The translations under genes and the position numbers were made by a program. A DNA stretch of 64,000 nucleotides, taken from Alloalcanivorax marinus. Its GTDB lineage: Bacteria; Pseudomonadota; Gammaproteobacteria; Pseudomonadales; Alcanivoracaceae. The notes under the pieces were generated by a model. It searched no databases, was not told where the DNA came from, and worked only from the letters and a program-made list of their open reading frames with translations. Shown in pieces: positions 38,418 to 46,852 of the stretch (within the stretch, counting starts at the first letter, position 1; each line of letters starts with the position of its first letter). The stretch covers positions 353,253 to 417,252 of the forward strand of contig NZ_JAEKJB010000009.1 of the NCBI RefSeq assembly GCF_016785095.1. The letters are read 5' to 3'.

Positions 38418-39142
38418 CCGGCGCCGAACACCTCGTTAAACAAATCGTCCATGGCCGCGAAGGCACGGCGCGCCACCTTCGGGTCGTAGACCGAACGGCC
38501 CGGGATATTCGCCCCCGGGTCGGTAAACGAATGCACCGCCCCACCGAAGTGGGTGAGCTGCCAGTCCGCGCCGGCGCCGTCCATCTCCTGCTTGAAGGCC
38601 CTCAGTGAGTCCTCACTGACCATGGGGTCGTCGGCACCGTTAAGCACCAGCACGCTGCCCTTCACCGCGCCGGTGGCCGGCGCCGGGGTATCCAGCAGGC
38701 CATGGAAACTGACGAAGGCGCGCAGATCGGCGCCGTCCCGGGCCAGCTCCAGGGCACAGGCGCCACCGAAACAGAACCCGAACATGGCCAGCCGGTCCCG
38801 GGCGATGCCCAGCTCACCGGCCTGTTGCTCCAGCACCGCCAGGGCGGCGCGCAGCCGCGCCCGCAGGACGGTGTTATCGGCACGCGCTTCCCCCATGGCG
38901 GCCATCGCCTCGTCCGGATTGGCCGGACGCACGCCCCTGCCGAACGGGTCGAGCACGAAAATGGCCCGGGTGTTATCCAGACAGCGCTCGGCCTGGGCGA
39001 TGGCGGCGTCACTGACACCGAAGAAATTGGGGGCCATCAACAGCGCGCGGCTGGGGGTGGCGCCGCGCAAATACAGAAGGTGGCCCCGGAAGGCGCGGCC
39101 GTCCACTTCATAGTCGATGGCTTGATTGACGATATCGCTCAT
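38369..39142 (-). CDS. Dienelactone hydrolase family protein (cytoplasmic)
   Basis: 257 residues from the ATG at 39142 with GGGAGA upstream. Cysteine nucleophile in AMFGFCFGGACALE, acid in LNGADDPMVSED and histidine in FGGAVHSFTDPGA. No signal peptide, unlike the related protein at 23639-24412. The VDGRAFRGHLLYLRG start and APNFFGVSDAA segment fit the family. Substrate unknown. It overlaps the neighbouring hydrolase tail-to-tail by 49 bases. Confidence 0.9.
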   Translation of the reverse strand: MSDIVNQAIDYEVDGRAFRGHLLYLRGATPSRALLMAPNFFGVSDAAIAQAERCLDNTRAIFVLDPFGRGVRPANPDEAMAAMGEARADNTVLRARLRAALAVLEQQAGELGIARDRLAMFGFCFGGACALELARDGADLRAFVSFHGLLDTPAPATGAVKGSVLVLNGADDPMVSEDSLRAFKQEMDGAGADWQLTHFGGAVHSFTDPGANIPGRSVYDPKVARRAFAAMDDLFNEVFGAGHSPSSNTRPRKPAMS

Positions 39143-39277
39143 TGCTTGTCTCCCGATCAAAACGCCCGCCATTAAACACTTCGTTACCTTCCACCCGCAA
39201 TCAACCGGAACCGCATCATGGCGCCTTCACCTCCATGGGGCTTTCATGGGGCACGAGCCAATAACAGGAGGCCAACC

Positions 39278-39718
39278 ATGAAAAATGCATTCCCTCGGGT
39301 TCTGCTTGCCGCCGGCCTGGCCGGTCTCACCCTGGGGGCCCAGGCGGACCCGCCGTCCTGGGCCGGCAAGGGGAAGCCTGGCTCCGGGCGGGCGGAAGCC
39401 ACGCAGCGCGACGCGCGCCTGTTCAGCGACCAGGAACGGGAGGCCCTGCGCCGCTTTGGTGACCGCTACCGTGGAGATGAGCTGCCCCCGGGGCTGCGCA
39501 AGAAGGTGGCCCGGGGCGGCGATCTGCCGCCGGGCTGGCGGGACAAGCTGCGCGAAGGCCGGCGCCTGCCCGACGATCTCTACTATCAGGGCTACCGCCT
39601 GCCAGAGTCGGTTTACCATACCCCGGACGGCTACTCGGACGTGGTGATCGACAATGAAGTCGTGCGCATTCTGGACGCCACCCAGACCATCATGGACGTT
39701 TTCAGACTCAACCGCTGA
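39278..39718 (+). CDS. Secreted RcnB/CigR-like small protein
   Basis: 146 residues from the ATG at 39278 with AGGAGG upstream. The signal peptide ends near TLGAQADPP. The mature part has repeated LPPG-type units (ELPPGLRKKVARGGDLPPGW, GRRLPDDLYYQGYRLPESVY) as in the RcnB/CigR group of periplasmic proteins, and ends with DVVIDNEVVRILDATQTIMD. Function unknown; RcnB takes part in metal homeostasis, CigR is an anti-virulence factor, and neither role can be assumed here. Confidence 0.8.
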   Translation: MKNAFPRVLLAAGLAGLTLGAQADPPSWAGKGKPGSGRAEATQRDARLFSDQEREALRRFGDRYRGDELPPGLRKKVARGGDLPPGWRDKLREGRRLPDDLYYQGYRLPESVYHTPDGYSDVVIDNEVVRILDATQTIMDVFRLNR

Positions 39719-39810
39719 TTTCCGACGTCCCACCACCACGATTTCACGGAACCGAACCGGCCGAGACCCTCTCCAAAATGGAAATCATTCCCACAACAGG
39801 AGGGCTCGCC

Positions 39811-40002
39811 ATGTCGAAACTGGCCATTCAGGGGTTGCTCGCGATCACCACCGCCATCTGGCTACCAGGCCAGGCCGATACCAGTTCCCGCTCGGCCTGG
39901 TCCGGCGATCCCACCACGGAAACCCGTCTGAACGCCGATGACGCAGCGGAAAACAGCCCGGCGCTGATTCGTCCGGCGACGCCGGTCGACGGCAACGATT
40001 GA
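39811..40002 (+). CDS. Small secreted protein, unknown
   Basis: 63 residues from the ATG at 39811 with AGGAGGG eight bases upstream. The first ~24 residues look like a signal peptide (MSKLAIQGLLAITTAIWLPG), leaving a mature peptide of about 40 residues rich in Ser, Thr, Asp and Pro. No family recognised. It lies 92 bases after the CigR-like gene, and both have unusually strong ribosome sites. Confidence 0.6.
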   Translation: MSKLAIQGLLAITTAIWLPGQADTSSRSAWSGDPTTETRLNADDAAENSPALIRPATPVDGND

Positions 40003-40438
40003 TGGTTTGTTAAATCGGAAAAACCCGCGTGCGCCGGTTCACAATTGCACGCCGGTACAGGAACGCCGTGCCCCGGGCACACTCTTATTGAGTGCCGACG
40101 GCGATGACGTTGGTGGGCAGTGGGCCTGAACAGGGAAGGCCAGGGAGCATGGACGCCGCCGCTCCACCGCCGCCGCCCGGCACTGGACATATGCAAGCTG
40201 ATGCTGTTGTTGAAGCGAGATTGGGACGAATTCGGAAAAAGTTGGCGCGCCGCCGGGAACTATCCCCCTTCCCATGCGCACTAAACGAATGAGTCTCCTT
40301 TGATACAATCAGGCAACCCTCCGGGCGTACAGTAAGGCTGGCGCCCTTCTTTTTTGTGACCACCGTCCCTGGCGGTCATCCCGCGAACCGTCGCTGGCGG
40401 CGACGTCCAAACTCGCTCCCGGCGATTTTGTGAGTCTG
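40003..40438. other. Gene-free stretch between a small secreted protein gene and DUF1820
   Basis: I see no convincing gene here on either strand. It holds a CACTC/GAGTG hairpin near 40079 with a gtgccccgggcac palindrome just before it, and a T-run near 40350 after a weak GGGCG/CGCCC stem that could end plus-strand transcripts. A 66-codon frame at 40092-40292 lacks a ribosome site and a recognisable product. Confidence 0.5.
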
Positions 40439-40768
40439 CTATTTCTTGCCGCCACCGGGCCCGAACGGCAGGGGGAAGGCGGTGACATTGCTGCCCGCCT
40501 CGGTAATTTTTCCTACCCCTTCCTTCTCCACCTCGTCGATGCGAATCACCGCGTGCATGGGAATGAAGGAGCGCTGCACCCCGGCGAACTGGTTCTTGAG
40601 CTTCTCTTCGGAGGGGTCCACCACCATCTGCGCGCGCTCGCCGAACAGGAATTCCTCCACCTCGATGAACCCATAGAGATCGCTGGTGTAGATCTGCCCG
40701 GCGTAGATCTCGTAGATCTGTCCCTGGTTGAGGAAAATGACCCGATAGATTTGGCGGTTTTTCGTCAT
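40439..40768 (-). CDS. DUF1820 family protein
   Basis: 109 residues from the ATG at 40768 (MTKNRQIYRVIFLNQGQIYE). DUF1820 is a small cytoplasmic family found in gammaproteobacteria. The visible conserved parts are YEIYAGQIYTSDLYGFIEVEEFLFGE (quoted in part as YGFIEVEEFLFGE), VDPSEEKLKNQFAGV and RSFIPMHAVIRIDEVEKEG. Function unknown. It is transcribed away from the cytochrome oxidase cluster. Confidence 0.88.
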   Translation of the reverse strand: MTKNRQIYRVIFLNQGQIYEIYAGQIYTSDLYGFIEVEEFLFGERAQMVVDPSEEKLKNQFAGVQRSFIPMHAVIRIDEVEKEGVGKITEAGSNVTAFPLPFGPGGGKK

Positions 40769-41173
40769 GATGCGGGTCCGACACGGCCTGAAACGGGGGC
40801 GCAGTCTAGCACAATTCGGGGCCCCGGCATCCCCCGCCGAAGCAGCCCGCACGCGGCTTTCCGGCTGGACTTTACCCCTTTGAATGACTAGAGTTACCGG
40901 CCACAATGCCGTGGGGCGTTTTGCCGCACCCTGGAAAACCGCCGGGCTTTCCCTTACCAGAAGTAAGTGCTTGACCGGGAACGGTTTTCCCCATTACCAG
41001 GCGGGTTATTGGCCACCCCCTTGGCTGCCCCCGCCCTACCGGAGACAGGGACCTGGCAGGGCTCCACAGCATCATATCCTGAAACTCGCTTTCCAGGTGC
41101 CGGTGACGGCAAAAGAACAGGCGTGACCCCTTGTTCCGGGGGGTACTCGCTGGGGAAAACAGGGAGCTTACGC
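40769..41173. other. 405-base region upstream of the cytochrome oxidase cluster
   Basis: No gene is evident. The divergent promoters for DUF1820 and ctaC must lie here. A TTGACC at 40971-40976 is followed by a poor -10, so no promoter is called. A clear AGGGAGC ribosome site precedes ctaC. Confidence 0.5.
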
Positions 41174-42382
41174 ATGCAGTCAACTCTGTTCCACCGCGCG
41201 GCGGTCGGTCTTATGTCGCTGATGATCAGCGGCATGGCCGTGGCCAGCGACTGGACTGAACGTTCCGACCATAACCTGCGGCCCGGGGTCACCGCGGTCA
41301 GCCAGGAGGTCTACGATCTTCACACCACGATCCTCTGGATAGTCACCATCATCGGCTTGCTGGTGTTCGGCCTGATCCTGATCTCCATGATCCGCCACCG
41401 CCGCTCCCGCAACCCGAACCCGGCAACCTTCCATGAAAACGTTTTCCTGGAAGTGCTGTGGACGGTGATTCCGTTCGTGATTCTGATCGCCATGGCGGTA
41501 CCCGCCACCCGGGTGCTGATTCAACTGGACGATTCCTCGGACGCGGAACTCACCGTGAAGGTCACCGGCCATCGCTGGAAGTGGGAATACGAGTACCTGA
41601 CCTACGGCGACGACAACAATATCGGCGTCTCCTTCATGTCCAACATCGCCACGCCGCCGGAACAGATCAACAACCCGGTGCTGGCGGGCGGCCTGTTCCC
41701 GTACGGCACCGCCCAGGACGCGGTGGGCAAGGAATTCCCCGAGAAAGACAAGAACTACAACCTGGAAGTGGACAACCCGCTGGTCCTCCCTTCCGGCCAG
41801 AAAGTTCGCTTCCTGGTCACCTCCGCGGACGTCATTCACTCCTTCTGGGTGCCTGACTTCGGCGGCAAGAAGGACGCCATCCCCGGCTTTGTCAACGAAA
41901 CCTGGGCAAAGGTTCCCGAAGGTCAGGAAGGCACCTATTACGGTCAGTGCGCCGAGCTGTGCGGCAAGAACCACGCTTTCATGCCCATCGAGGCGGAAGT
42001 GGTAAGCCAGGCCGAGTTCCAGGACTGGCTGGCCAAGAAGAAGGAAGAAGCCGCCGCCGCCCCGGACCTGACGCCGTTCGCCGATCTCGGCGAGGCCATG
42101 GAGCTGGGCCAGCAGACCTACGCCGGCAACTGCGCCGTGTGTCATGGCAACAATGGGGAAGGCGGTGTCGGCCTGCCGTTCGCGGGCAGCGACTTCGCCA
42201 CCCAGGAAGAACATCTGGAAGAGCACATCCATGTGCTGATCGAAGGCCGTGGCGCCATGCCCGCTTTCGCCGCCCAGTTGTCACCGCGCCAGATCGCCTC
42301 CGTCATTACCTACGAGCGTAACGCCTGGGGTAACGAGACCGGTGACCTGATTCAACCCGAAGACGTCTACGAACAAGAGTAA
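41174..42382 (+). CDS. ctaC: Cytochrome c oxidase subunit II with fused cytochrome c domain
   Basis: 402 residues from the ATG at 41174. A signal sequence is followed by two membrane helices (about 50-70 and 95-115) and a cupredoxin domain whose CuA ligands are in YYGQCAELCGKNHAFMPIE (CxxxCxxxHxxM). A C-terminal c-type haem domain has CAVCH and a likely Met ligand near AMPAFAAQL. This caa3-like arrangement carries its own electron entry haem, as in Pseudomonas CoxB. First gene of ctaC-ctaD-ctaG-ctaE; 14 bases before ctaD. Confidence 0.97.
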   Translation: MQSTLFHRAAVGLMSLMISGMAVASDWTERSDHNLRPGVTAVSQEVYDLHTTILWIVTIIGLLVFGLILISMIRHRRSRNPNPATFHENVFLEVLWTVIPFVILIAMAVPATRVLIQLDDSSDAELTVKVTGHRWKWEYEYLTYGDDNNIGVSFMSNIATPPEQINNPVLAGGLFPYGTAQDAVGKEFPEKDKNYNLEVDNPLVLPSGQKVRFLVTSADVIHSFWVPDFGGKKDAIPGFVNETWAKVPEGQEGTYYGQCAELCGKNHAFMPIEAEVVSQAEFQDWLAKKKEEAAAAPDLTPFADLGEAMELGQQTYAGNCAVCHGNNGEGGVGLPFAGSDFATQEEHLEEHIHVLIEGRGAMPAFAAQLSPRQIASVITYERNAWGNETGDLIQPEDVYEQE

Positions 42383-42396
42383 GGGAGGGGAGATCG

Positions 42397-43998
42397 ATGA
42401 GTACCGCTGCCACCGCACACGATGACCATCATCACCACGCCCCGACCGGCCTGAAACGCTGGCTGTTCAGCACCAACCACAAGGACATCGGCACCCTGTA
42501 CCTGTGGTTCAGCTTCGCCATGTTCATGCTCGGTGGTCTGCTGGCGATGGTGATCCGTACCGAGTTGCTGGAACCGGGCATGCAGTTCGTGGACCCGGAA
42601 TTCTTCAACCAGCTGACCACCGTTCACGGCCTCGCCATGGTATTCGGCGCCGTGATGCCCGGCTTCGTCGGGCTGGCCAACTGGATGATTCCGCTGATGA
42701 TCGGCGCGCCGGACATGGCGCTGCCGCGCATGAACAACTGGTCGTTCTGGATCCTGCCGTTCGCCTTCCTGATCCTGATGAGCTCGATGTTCATGAGCGC
42801 CTTCGGCGCCGGGCATCCGAGCGCGCCGAACTTCGGCTGGACCTTCTACGCGCCGCTCTCCACCGAGTACGGCCCGGCGTCCACCGACCTGTTCATCCTG
42901 TCCGTGCACATGATGGGGATCTCCTCGATCATGGGCGCGATCAACGTGATCGTGACCGTGTTCAACCTGCGCGCGCCGGGCATGACCCTGATGAAAATGC
43001 CGCTGTTCGTATGGACCTGGCTGATCACCGCCTTCCTGCTGATCGCGGTAATGCCGGTACTGGCCGGCGCGGTGACCATGATGCTCACCGACCGCCACTT
43101 CGGCACCAGCTTCTTCAGCGCCGCCGGCGGCGGTGACCCGGTGCTGTTCCAGCATGTATTCTGGTTCTTCGGGCACCCCGAGGTGTACATCATGATCCTG
43201 CCCGCGTTCGGGATCGTGTCGGCGATCATCCCCACCTTCGCGCGCAAGCAGCTGTTCGGCTACGCGTCCATGGTCTACGCCACCGCGTCCATCGCGCTGC
43301 TCAGTTTCGTGGTCTGGGCACACCATATGTTCACCGTGGGCATGCCCCTGGCCGGTACTCTGTTCTTCATGTACATGACCATGCTGATCTCGGTGCCCAC
43401 CGGCGTGAAGGTGTTCAACTGGGTGGCCACCATGTGGCGCGGCTCACTGACCTTCGAGCTGCCCATGAAGTGGGCCATCGCCTTCGTGATCCTGTTCACC
43501 TGTGGCGGCCTGTCCGGTCTGATGCTGGCGATCACGCCGGTGGACTTCCAGTACCACGATACCTACTTCGTGGTGGCGCACTTCCACTACGTGCTGGTAT
43601 CCGGCGCCGTGTTCACCATGTTCGCCGCCGCCTACTACTGGCTGCCCAAGTGGTCCGGCGTGATGCCCAACAAGCTGCTCGGCGAGCTGCACTTCTGGAG
43701 TTCCCTGATCTCCGTGAACCTGCTGTTCTTCCCGATGCACTTCGTGGGCCTGGCGGGCATGCCGCGTCGTTACGCGGACTATGCCCTGCAGTTCGCCGAC
43801 TATAACTTCTGGATTTCCATCGGCGGCTTCTGGTTTGGCCTGTCGCAGCTGCTGTTCCTGGCGGTGTGCGTGCTGTGCGCCCTGAAGAAAGGCGAGAAGG
43901 CCCCGGCCAAGCCGTGGGAAGGCGCGGAAGGCCTGGAATGGGAAGTGCCCTCCCCGGCGCCCTTCCACACCTTTGAAACGCCCCCGGTGGTGAAATAA
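42397..43998 (+). CDS. ctaD: Cytochrome c oxidase subunit I (aa3 type)
   Basis: 533 residues, twelve membrane helices. Haem and CuB ligands are in the expected places: TVHGLAMVFG (haem a), FWFFGHPEVYIMILPAFG (CuB His and the Tyr cross-link), WAHHMFTVGM (CuB pair) and VVAHFHYVLVSG (haem a3/a). The K-channel and D-channel segments (NNWSFWILPFA, GAINVIVTVFNLRAPGM) fit the A-type oxygen reductases. It reduces O2 and pumps protons in the inner membrane. Confidence 0.98.
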   Translation: MSTAATAHDDHHHHAPTGLKRWLFSTNHKDIGTLYLWFSFAMFMLGGLLAMVIRTELLEPGMQFVDPEFFNQLTTVHGLAMVFGAVMPGFVGLANWMIPLMIGAPDMALPRMNNWSFWILPFAFLILMSSMFMSAFGAGHPSAPNFGWTFYAPLSTEYGPASTDLFILSVHMMGISSIMGAINVIVTVFNLRAPGMTLMKMPLFVWTWLITAFLLIAVMPVLAGAVTMMLTDRHFGTSFFSAAGGGDPVLFQHVFWFFGHPEVYIMILPAFGIVSAIIPTFARKQLFGYASMVYATASIALLSFVVWAHHMFTVGMPLAGTLFFMYMTMLISVPTGVKVFNWVATMWRGSLTFELPMKWAIAFVILFTCGGLSGLMLAITPVDFQYHDTYFVVAHFHYVLVSGAVFTMFAAAYYWLPKWSGVMPNKLLGELHFWSSLISVNLLFFPMHFVGLAGMPRRYADYALQFADYNFWISIGGFWFGLSQLLFLAVCVLCALKKGEKAPAKPWEGAEGLEWEVPSPAPFHTFETPPVVK

Positions 43999-44019
43999 CG
44001 GATCGCGGATAACGGCGCC

Positions 44020-44589
44020 ATGAGCAACGACAGCCTCGAACATCGCAACAAGCGCACCCTGCGCAAGCTCCTGATCTGGGCGCTGGCGATGTTCGGCTTC
44101 GCGTTCGCCATGGTGCCGTTCTATAACGTGATCTGTGACATCACCGGTTTGAATGGAAAGACATCGTCAACGGCAAGCAGCGAGGGTCCGTCACGGACCG
44201 TGGAAGACCGCACCGTGACCGTGGAGTTCATCACCCAGCGGGGCCAGGGCGTGAACGGCGACTTCATGTCCGCCACGCGCCGGGTGAAGGTGCATCCGGG
44301 AGAAATCACCCTGGTGAACTTTTACGCCAGCAACCCGAAGAACAGTGACATCGTCACCCAGAGCATCCCGTCCGTGACCCCCGGGGAAGCGGCGCGCTAC
44401 CTGCACAAAACCCAGTGCTTCTGCTTCGACCAGCAGACCCTGGCGGCGGGCGAGCGCAAGGAGATGCCGATGATCTTCTACCTGGACCCGGAGCTGCCGC
44501 GTCATATCAACACCCTGACGCTGTCATACACGATTTTCGATGTGACCGACCGGGTCGCCGCCACCAACAACAATGTGGTCGCCCCATAA
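44020..44589 (+). CDS. ctaG: Cytochrome c oxidase assembly protein CtaG (Cox11)
   Basis: 189 residues: one membrane helix (about 17-38) and a periplasmic domain with the copper-binding motif KTQCFCFDQQ. Cox11/CtaG delivers copper to CuB of subunit I. VPFYNVICDITGLNGKT and EMPMIFYLDPELP are family segments. It lies 21 bases after ctaD and 29 before ctaE. Confidence 0.96.
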   Translation: MSNDSLEHRNKRTLRKLLIWALAMFGFAFAMVPFYNVICDITGLNGKTSSTASSEGPSRTVEDRTVTVEFITQRGQGVNGDFMSATRRVKVHPGEITLVNFYASNPKNSDIVTQSIPSVTPGEAARYLHKTQCFCFDQQTLAAGERKEMPMIFYLDPELPRHINTLTLSYTIFDVTDRVAATNNNVVAP

Positions 44590-44618
44590 CGGCCGGTTGT
44601 ACAGGAGATTTTTTCGCA

Positions 44619-45500
44619 ATGGCTACTGACAAGTATTACGTACCCGAGAGCAGCCCCTGGCCCCTGGCGGCCTCGGTGGGTCTGTTCATGACCGCCTTCG
44701 GCGGTGCCCACTTTATCCAGCAGAGCACCGACCCGGACAAGTTCCAGGGTAGCTGGGGCATGCCGCTGTTCTTCATCGGCCTGGCCACCCTGCTGTTCAT
44801 CATCGCGATCTGGTGGCGCGACACCATCAAGGAATCCGTGGGCGGCCTGCACAGCAAGCAGTTGGGCATCTCCTACCGCCAGGGCATGCTGTGGTTCATC
44901 TTCTCCGAGGTGATGTTCTTCGGTGCTTTCTTCGGCGCCCTGTTCTACACCCGCTGGCTGATCGTGCCGTGGCTGGGTGGCGCCGGCAACAACGCCATGA
45001 CCCATGAACTGCTGTGGCCGAACTTCCAGGCCATGTGGCCGCTGATTCAGACTCCGGACGGCACCACCACCCAGGCCATGGGCGCGTGGGGTCTGCCGGC
45101 GATCAACACCGCCATCCTGCTGACCAGCTCGATCACCCTGACCATCGCCCACCACGCTCTGTTGGAAGGCAAGCGCGGCAAGCTGATCGGTTTCCAGGCG
45201 GTTACCGTACTGCTGGGCATGATCTTCCTGAGTCTGCAGGTGGAGGAATACATCCACGCCTACACCGAAATGGGCCTGACGCTGCACGCCGGCATCTACG
45301 GCAGCCTGTTCTTCTTGTTGACCGGTTTCCATGGTGCCCACGTGACCATCGGGACCATCTTCCTGTTCGTCACCCTGATGCGGGTGATCAAGGGCCACTT
45401 CGACGCGGAGAACAACTTCGCCTGGGAAGCGGGGGCCTGGTACTGGCACTTCGTGGACGTGGTCTGGCTGTTCCTTTTCGTGGTGGTGTACTGGCTGTAA
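44619..45500 (+). CDS. ctaE: Cytochrome c oxidase subunit III
   Basis: 293 residues from the ATG at 44619 with AGGAG upstream. Seven membrane helices. The conserved acidic residue and lipid-binding segments are in MLWFIFSEVMFFGAFFGALF (short), LQVEEYIHAYTEMG and GFHGAHVTIGTIFL, ending with AWYWHFVDVVWLFLFVVVYWL. The frame stays open upstream within ctaG but that is not coding here. It is followed 23 bases later by a strong terminator that closes the structural-subunit operon. Confidence 0.97.
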   Translation: MATDKYYVPESSPWPLAASVGLFMTAFGGAHFIQQSTDPDKFQGSWGMPLFFIGLATLLFIIAIWWRDTIKESVGGLHSKQLGISYRQGMLWFIFSEVMFFGAFFGALFYTRWLIVPWLGGAGNNAMTHELLWPNFQAMWPLIQTPDGTTTQAMGAWGLPAINTAILLTSSITLTIAHHALLEGKRGKLIGFQAVTVLLGMIFLSLQVEEYIHAYTEMGLTLHAGIYGSLFFLLTGFHGAHVTIGTIFLFVTLMRVIKGHFDAENNFAWEAGAWYWHFVDVVWLFLFVVVYWL

Positions 45501-45523
45501 CCCCGCCGACCACCCTGGAAACG

Positions 45524-45553
45524 AAAAGCCCCGGTCACAAGCCGGGGCTTTTT
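45524..45553 (+). terminator. Intrinsic terminator after ctaE
   Basis: Arms AAAAGCCCCGG (45524-45534) and CCGGGGCTTTT (45542-45552), loop TCACAAG, then T. The A- and T-runs make it work in both directions, so it may also end the minus-strand DUF2909 transcript. Confidence 0.93.
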
Positions 45554-45580
45554 GTTTGGGGCTTGCTTAACGCATGTACG

Positions 45581-45750
45581 CTTACACGCTGGCACGCCTA
45601 CACGCTTACACGCTTACACGCTCAACCCCTATCCGGAGGGCGTAGGCGTGTTTCCTGCCGGGCGGTATGGCGGTGTCTCGCGGGCGTGCGGGCGTGTTGC
45701 GTGTTGCGTGCATGCGTGTTGCGTGCATGCGTGTCGCGTGTCGCGTCTCC
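45581..45750. repeat. cacgc/gcgtg-rich inverted array
   Basis: The left half (about 45581-45625) is a run of cgcttacacgc-type units; the right half (about 45683-45750) is a run of the opposite sense, gcgtgttgcgtgcatgcgtg and variants. Units vary in the two or three bases between cgc blocks. It resembles the perfect inverted repeat at 16172-16231. It lies between ctaE and the convergent DUF2909 gene. Confidence 0.8.
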
Positions 45751-45767
45751 AGTGCCGGCGCCCGGCG

Positions 45768-46016
45768 TCATTCACCCTGCTCGATGGGCTCGCCGTAGCG
45801 CTGGCCCGGGTTGACGTCGTGGGGCTGGATCCAGCCCATCATCATGCTCAACAGGATGAACAGGAACACCGCCGCCGAGAAACCGACCCGCCAGGCCAGC
45901 GCGCGCATGGTCTTGCCATCCTTGCCTTCACCGCGCACCAGCGACATCAGGGCGCGGGCCAGCGCCGCCACCGCCGCCACCAGCAGCACCAGGATGATCA
46001 GCTTCACCCACCACAT
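45768..46016 (-). CDS. DUF2909 twin-helix membrane protein
   Basis: 82 residues from the ATG at 46016 with AAGGAGA upstream. Two membrane helices (about 2-24 and 43-62) joined by a basic loop (LVRGEGKDGKTMRALAWRVG). Small DUF2909 proteins sit in the cox cluster of Pseudomonas and relatives between subunit III and SURF1, as here, on the opposite strand. A role in oxidase assembly is guessed from position only. Confidence 0.85.
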   Translation of the reverse strand: MWWVKLIILVLLVAAVAALARALMSLVRGEGKDGKTMRALAWRVGFSAAVFLFILLSMMMGWIQPHDVNPGQRYGEPIEQGE

Positions 46017-46116
46017 AGTGTTCTCCTTTGCCTTGCCGGGGCGACATTGCCTCGACGCCCGACCCCGGTCGGGTACAATACGCGCCCATTGTAGCCGCCA
46101 CCCCAGCGAGTGAAAG

Positions 46117-46848
46117 ATGAAGAGGCGCTTTTCCCCACTTGGTCTGCTGCTCACGCTCACCGTGATCGCGCTGTGCCTGGCGCTGTCCTGGTGGCAATGG
46201 CAGCGCGCCGGGGAGAAGCGCGCCTGGCTGGCGGATCAGGCCGCCAAGGCCCGTTCCGCGCCGGTGTCGCTGGCCACTGCCCTCGCCGAGGCGGACCCGG
46301 ACCACCGGCCGGTGCGGGTGCACGGTGAACTGGACAGCGGCCGCTCGGTGCTGCTGGACAACCGCACTTACCAGGGCGTGGCGGGCTATTACCTGCTGAC
46401 GCCGCTGCGCGCCGACGACGGCCACTGGGTGCTGGTCAACCGGGGCTGGCTGCCGCGCGGCGCCGATCGCCGGGAGCTGCCCGCGGTGCCGCCGGTAAGC
46501 GGCCCGGTCACGGTCGACGGCACGGCCTATGTGCCACCGGACAACGCCCTGGTGCTCAAGGACACGCCGTTGCCGGAGAATCGCTGGCCGTTACGGGTAC
46601 AAAAAGTGGATTTTGCAGCCATCGGGCACCGACTTGGGGTAGAATTGGCGCCCTTCGAGATTCGGGTGGCCCCCGACCAACCCCTGGGCGATCGCGAACC
46701 GCTGCCACGACCCTGGCAAGCGGCGACGGCGGCTATCAGCCCGGAGCGTCATCAGGCCTACGCCCTGCAATGGCTGGGCCTGGCCCTGGCCGCCCTGATC
46801 ATGTACCTGGTCGCCCTTTTCCGCCGGCGCCCCCGATCGGACCGCTGA
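46117..46848 (+). CDS. SURF1 family cytochrome oxidase assembly protein
   Basis: 243 residues. Two membrane helices at the ends (about 8-27 and 215-235) flank a periplasmic domain, the SURF1/Shy1 plan. Conserved segments: LALSWWQWQRAGEKRAWL, PVRVHGELD, LLDNRTYQGVAGYYLLTPL, WVLVNRGWLPRG and the final LQWLGLALAALIMYLVALFRRR (quoted in part). SURF1 helps insert haem a into subunit I. Starts the assembly/haem A group and is followed closely (4 bases) by the next gene. Confidence 0.94.
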   Translation: MKRRFSPLGLLLTLTVIALCLALSWWQWQRAGEKRAWLADQAAKARSAPVSLATALAEADPDHRPVRVHGELDSGRSVLLDNRTYQGVAGYYLLTPLRADDGHWVLVNRGWLPRGADRRELPAVPPVSGPVTVDGTAYVPPDNALVLKDTPLPENRWPLRVQKVDFAAIGHRLGVELAPFEIRVAPDQPLGDREPLPRPWQAATAAISPERHQAYALQWLGLALAALIMYLVALFRRRPRSDR

Positions 46849-46852
46849 AACC

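Noticed and set aside
40092..40292. A 66-codon plus-strand frame in the gap before DUF1820
   Set aside because: No ribosome site, proline-rich composition and no family; listed only as part of the gene-free stretch.
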